From positions 1-64,000 of the forward strand of contig JACQFI010000069.1 of the NCBI GenBank assembly GCA_016200135.1: 64,000 nt of DNA. The letters are read 5' to 3'. The notes under the pieces are model-generated. The model searched no databases. It saw only the letters and a program-made list of their open reading frames with translations, and had not been told where the DNA came from. The stretch is from Planctomycetota bacterium (GTDB lineage: Bacteria > Planctomycetota > SZUA-567 > H5-PLA8). Position numbers and translations under genes: made by a program. How positions within the stretch are numbered: the first letter of the stretch is position 1; each line of letters begins with the position of its first letter. Positions 60,922 through 64,000 of this stretch are shown here, piece by piece.

Positions 60922-61773
60922 TCAACCTGTGCGCTCGCGCCGCGCCGCCTCCCACGCCAGCATGATGCGCTTGCGCGCGGGCCCCCAGCGATAGTGGCCG
61001 ATCACGCCGAGGCTCCGGATCACGCGGTGGCAGGGGATCAGATAGGCCACCGAGTTCCGCGCCACCGCATGACCCACCGCGCGCACAGCCTTCGGCTTGC
61101 CAATGGCACACGCGATCTCACCATACGTGGCCACCGCGCCGGGCGGAATCCGCAGCAAAGCGTTCCAGACCTTCGCTTGGAAGTTCGTGCCCGCATGCAA
61201 AACCATTTCGGACTTCGCGCGCTTTGGATTCTTCTGAAAGACCTGCTCCGCAAATCGCGCCGTTCGCACCGCATCCTCCGCAATCTGCGCCGCTGGAAAC
61301 CCACACTTGAGTTCCGCCAGGGCGCGGCGCTCATTGCTCTCCTCTACGAATGCAAGATGGCAGACGCCGCGCTCCGTCACGCCGAGCAACGCGAGGCCGA
61401 ACGGCGTGGCGTGGAAGCCGTAGCGAATGGACAGACCCGCGCCGCGCGCCTTGAACTCGCCCGGCGTCACGGCCTCGACGGCAACGAAGAGATCGTGCAA
61501 GCGCCCGGGCCCGGAGAGCCCCACGTCCCACGCTGTATCCAGCACGCTGCGCGACGCGGCGAGCCGCTCCTTGGCCAGTTCCACCGTGAGAATCTGCAGG
61601 AAGCGTTTGGGCGTGACGCCCGCCCAGCGCTTGAAGAGCCGCTGAAAATGGAACGCGCTGAGGTGCGCCGCGCGCGCGATCTCCTCCAGGTCCGGTTGCC
61701 GCGTCGCGTTCCGGTCCAGGAACCGTATGGCCAGCTCGATGCGCCGGTAATCGTCGGGATTCCAGGTCTTCAT
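60922..61773 (-). CDS. Ada-like AraC regulator fused to O6-methylguanine-DNA methyltransferase
   Basis: The 283-residue protein combines an AraC-type helix-turn-helix pair (about 12-108; EIARAAHLSAFHFQRLFKRW and VLDTAWDVGLSGPGRLHDLF) with the alkyltransferase domain (about 113-283). The latter ends in IPCHRVIRS with active-site C248. It lacks the N-terminal Ada zinc/Cys domain that senses methyl phosphotriesters, so it resembles the shortened Ada proteins found in many bacteria. It repairs O6-methylguanine by suicidal methyl transfer and may also regulate transcription. No clear ribosome binding site precedes the ATG. Confidence 0.9.
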   Translation of the reverse strand: MKTWNPDDYRRIELAIRFLDRNATRQPDLEEIARAAHLSAFHFQRLFKRWAGVTPKRFLQILTVELAKERLAASRSVLDTAWDVGLSGPGRLHDLFVAVEAVTPGEFKARGAGLSIRYGFHATPFGLALLGVTERGVCHLAFVEESNERRALAELKCGFPAAQIAEDAVRTARFAEQVFQKNPKRAKSEMVLHAGTNFQAKVWNALLRIPPGAVATYGEIACAIGKPKAVRAVGHAVARNSVAYLIPCHRVIRSLGVIGHYRWGPARKRIMLAWEAARRERTG

Positions 61774-61839
61774 ACCGGAAGCTTAGTTCATCCCCGCACC
61801 GTGCCTCCACCCGATTCTTGCTCTTTTGGGAAATGCGTT

Positions 61840-61868
61840 TCGCGCAAAGACGCTAAGGCGCAAAGAAC
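61840..61868 (+). repeat. Dispersed CGCAAAGACGCTAAG repeat, copy c
   Basis: TCGCGCAAAGACGCTAAGGC followed by GCAAAGAAC, nearly identical to copy a. Confidence 0.75.
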
Positions 61869-61944
61869 GGCACGCACGGGGAACGGGAAGTGCTAGGTCC
61901 TGAGTGCTGAGTTTTAAGTCGTTCGTTTTCAGCCTCGAAGAGGC

Positions 61945-62127
61945 GCGCTGAAATAGCCAGGAGCGTAGTCCCGATTCATCGGGACGGAGCCCCTGGAAAG
62001 CGGGCTATCAAGGGTAAAGCTCTGAAGGGGCGTGCGAAGCGTAGACTGCGGTCTCGCGCGCCCCGCCGGGGCTTGACCCCATTTATCGTGCCTACACCAG
62101 GGGCTTCGCCCCTGGCTATTTCCGCGC
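61945..62127. repeat. REP/BIME-like inverted-repeat element
   Basis: Outer arms GCGCTGAAATAGCCAGG (61945-61961) and CCTGGCTATTTCCGCGC (62111-62127) pair with one mismatch over 17 bases. Between them lie smaller palindromes such as CCCGAT-TCATC-GGG and CCAGGGGC-TTC-GCCCCTGG. The layout resembles REP/BIME elements linked to REP-associated transposases. Confidence 0.65.
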
Positions 62128-62196
62128 GGCCCTTCGGGCCTGACTGCAACCACGAACTACGAGCCCGATCCCCACCTGGCCATTTTTCAATTCCAT

Positions 62197-62225
62197 TCTT
62201 AGCGCCTTTGCGTTTTTGCGCGAGA
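62197..62225 (-). repeat. Dispersed CGCAAAGACGCTAAG repeat, copy d (permuted)
   Basis: On the minus strand the units CTCGCGCAAA, AACGCAAAGG and CGCTAAG appear in a shuffled order relative to copies a and c. Confidence 0.55.
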
Positions 62226-62275
62226 CACGCCTTACGGCTTTGCGTGAAATTCCCCGAACCGCTAAACTCGTCCCC

Positions 62276-63757
62276 GTGAAGCTAAGCGTCCTGATTCCGG
62301 TCTACAACGAGCGCTACCTCGCGGAGAAGCTCATCCGCAAGGTCTTGAGCGTGCGCTTGCCCGACGGCCTCGAGAAGGAACTGATCGTCGTGGATGACGG
62401 CTCCACCGACGGCACCCGCGCGATCCTGGAACGCCTCGCCGCCGAGATCCCGCAGATCCGCTACATCCCGCACGCGCGCAACCAGGGCAAGGGCGCCGCG
62501 ATCCGCACCGCCATCGCCGCGGCAACGGGCGACTTCACCATCTTCCAGGACGCGGACCTCGAGTACGACCCCGACGACTACCCGCGCATCCTCGAACCGC
62601 TGCTCTCGGGCCAGGCCGACGTCGTGTACGGCTCGCGTTTTCTGGGCAGCGAGCGCCAGCGCGTGCTCTACTTCTGGCACTCGCTAGGGAATCATTTTCT
62701 CACGCTGCTCTCGAACATCTTCACCGACCTGAACCTCACCGACATGGAGACCTGCTACAAAGCGTTCCGCACCGAAGTGCTGCGCTCGATCCCCATCCGC
62801 AGCCAGTGCTTCGGGATCGAGCCCGAGATCACCGCCAAGGTCGCCAAGCGCGGCCTGCGCCTCTACGAAGTGCCGATCCGCTACGATGGCCGCACGTACC
62901 TTGAAGGCAAGAAGATCACCTGGCGCGACGGCGTCCGCGCGCTGCGCGTGATCCTGACCTACCGGCTGATCGACGACATCTACGACGAGAAGACCGCGCC
63001 CGAGTACCTCACCGATCTCTCGCGCGCCCACCGCGTCAACCGTTGGACGGCCGACGCGCTGCGCCCGTTCTTGGGCGAGCGCGTCCTGGAAATCGGCGCC
63101 GGACTCGGCGCGATGACCGGCATGCTCCTCCCGCGCGAACGCTTCGTCGCCTCCGACGCGAAGGAAGCCTACGTCGCGATTCTCAAGAGCCTCGCGCTGC
63201 GCCGCAGCGGCATCGAAGTCGCCCGGATCGACCCGGAGCAGACCGCCGATTTCGAACAGTACACAGGCAAGCTTGACAGCATCGTCTACGTGAGCGGCCT
63301 TGAGAACACCGCGGACCCAGGCGCGGTGCTGAAGAATTTCTTCGACGCCCTCGAACCCAACGGCCGCGCGACGATCCTCGTCCCGCAGGGCCCTTGGCTC
63401 TTCTCGCCGCTCGATAAGACCCTCGGCCATCGCCGCCGCTTCGGCGAGAAGGAACTCGCCGCGGCACTCGAACACGCCGGCTTCCGCGTCGAACAGACTT
63501 TCGACTTCAATCGCATCGGCGCGCTCGGCTGGCTCTTGAACGGCGTGCTATTGCGGCGCGAGAAGATGGCTAAGATCCAGCTCAAGGCCTTCGATTCCCT
63601 CGTCTGGCTCTTCCGCCGCATCGACTGGCTCTGGCCGTGGCCCGGTCTGGACCTAGTCGCCGTCGCGCGCAAGCCCGGCCCCGCCGCCGCGCCGGACGAA
63701 TCCGCGGCGATCCCCTCCGCTGGCGCTTCCGGCGTCGGCCACGCCGCCGGAACCTGA
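62276..63757 (+). CDS. Family 2 glycosyltransferase fused to a methyltransferase-like domain
   Basis: The 493-residue protein begins with a GT2 domain (about 1-235): SVLIPVYNER, VVDDGSTDGT and the DxD region FQDADLEYDPDDYP. It resembles dolichol/undecaprenyl-phosphate sugar transferases. The second half (about 265-440) is a Rossmann SAM-dependent methyltransferase with VLEIGAGLGAMTGMLL as motif I and a later LEPNGRATILVPQGP strand. The fused tail is proline/alanine-rich. GTG 62276 starts right at the GT2 fold, while the longer frame reads through a repeat; no strong ribosome binding site is seen. The next gene starts 3 bases after its stop. Confidence 0.85.
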   Translation: MKLSVLIPVYNERYLAEKLIRKVLSVRLPDGLEKELIVVDDGSTDGTRAILERLAAEIPQIRYIPHARNQGKGAAIRTAIAAATGDFTIFQDADLEYDPDDYPRILEPLLSGQADVVYGSRFLGSERQRVLYFWHSLGNHFLTLLSNIFTDLNLTDMETCYKAFRTEVLRSIPIRSQCFGIEPEITAKVAKRGLRLYEVPIRYDGRTYLEGKKITWRDGVRALRVILTYRLIDDIYDEKTAPEYLTDLSRAHRVNRWTADALRPFLGERVLEIGAGLGAMTGMLLPRERFVASDAKEAYVAILKSLALRRSGIEVARIDPEQTADFEQYTGKLDSIVYVSGLENTADPGAVLKNFFDALEPNGRATILVPQGPWLFSPLDKTLGHRRRFGEKELAAALEHAGFRVEQTFDFNRIGALGWLLNGVLLRREKMAKIQLKAFDSLVWLFRRIDWLWPWPGLDLVAVARKPGPAAAPDESAAIPSAGASGVGHAAGT

Positions 63758-63760
63758 AAG

Positions 63761-64000
63761 ATGACCGCGCCCGATTCCGCGCCTTCCCTTTCCGGCCCCA
63801 ACTCCGCTGCGCCGGACGAAGCCGCGCCGTCTGCGCCTTCGCCCGCTCCGCGCAGCCGCAGGTGGGAATGGCTCGCGGTCGCGGTCTTCTTCGTCTACCT
63901 CGGCGTCTTCTTCGGCCGTGCGCAGATCGGCTCCCCGGGCCTCGTCGAACGCGACGGCTACTTCCACGCCCGCTTCGCGCAGATGCTCCCTGAGCTCGGC
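63761..64000 (+). CDS. Membrane glycosyltransferase, STT3/PMT-like (partial)
   Basis: The window ends 80 codons into this gene. After a Pro/Ala/Ser-rich N-terminus and basic PRSRRWEW comes the first membrane helix (WLAVAVFFVYLGVFFG), then ERDGYFHARFAQMLPELG. The D-G-Y-x-H-x-R block is the first extracytoplasmic loop motif of STT3-type oligosaccharyltransferases and related GT-C enzymes, where the Asp is catalytic. Following a GT2 transferase, it is probably part of a lipid-linked sugar pathway. The end is missing. Confidence 0.6.
   Translation, partial: MTAPDSAPSLSGPNSAAPDEAAPSAPSPAPRSRRWEWLAVAVFFVYLGVFFGRAQIGSPGLVERDGYFHARFAQMLPELG

Larger units (their letters stand above)
61774..62275. other. 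Repeat-rich intergenic region without a gene
   Basis: Some 500 bases contain two copies of the CGCAAAGACGCTAAG element at the edges and a long inverted-repeat element in the centre. No frame is convincing as a gene. Confidence 0.7.

Overview
The window is GC-rich DNA from a Gram-negative bacterium, most likely a planctomycete-like or related PVC/candidate-phylum lineage, probably metagenome-derived. That placement is an inference. It rests on an LpxH-type lipid A hydrolase, a two-partner secretion outer-membrane porin, three Hanks-type kinase or pseudokinase genes (one fused to a formylglycine-generating-enzyme-like domain), Sel1 and TPR proteins, HtrA paralogues, and several families of short dispersed repeats. 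No rRNA or other decisive taxonomic marker is present.

Layout. 0-3.3 kb: a transposase-like gene end, secreted proteins (one with a natural His6 run) and a thioesterase. 3.4-9.6 kb: a short-variable-arm tRNA with a UAA anticodon, a serine hydrolase, a small kinase, lpxH, pilT, a membrane TPR protein, then an AT-rich island with an overlapping HEPN-like/BolA-like pair. 9.7-16.6 kb: a Cys-rich secreted protein, a frameshifted outer-membrane barrel gene, a GT4 glycosyltransferase, two envelope proteins, a tandem USP protein, a short-chain dehydrogenase and a lipoprotein. 16.7-21.3 kb: a sugar ABC importer without its ATPase, followed by a phosphotransferase-fold kinase. 21.4-31.6 kb: a large secreted HEAT/Ig/receiver-like protein, an XRE regulator, a FliA/WhiG-type sigma factor, rpmE, and an envelope protease operon (active HtrA, inactive HtrA paralogue, M28-PDZ peptidase). 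31.8-40.9 kb: rsmD, aroG behind an aromatic-rich leader peptide and attenuator, a phosphoesterase, an aldo/keto reductase, a sugar isomerase-like protein, an FHA-GAF-PAS histidine kinase, a SAM hydrolase, tRNA-Leu(GAG) and a URO-D-like protein. 41-59.8 kb: a two-partner secretion locus with a 3433-residue TpsA adhesin, a membrane kinase-FGE protein, the TpsB transporter, an upstream Sel1 protein and a divergent pseudokinase. 59.8-64 kb: a beta-hydroxyacid dehydrogenase, an Ada-like DNA repair protein, repeat-rich DNA, a GT2-methyltransferase fusion and the start of an STT3-like membrane protein.

The two strongest observations are a complete attenuator in front of aroG (27-codon leader with the run GYYFYSFSYPW, mutually exclusive hairpins, intrinsic terminator) and the TpsA/kinase-FGE/TpsB arrangement, in which a transmembrane kinase gene lies between an exoprotein and its transporter.
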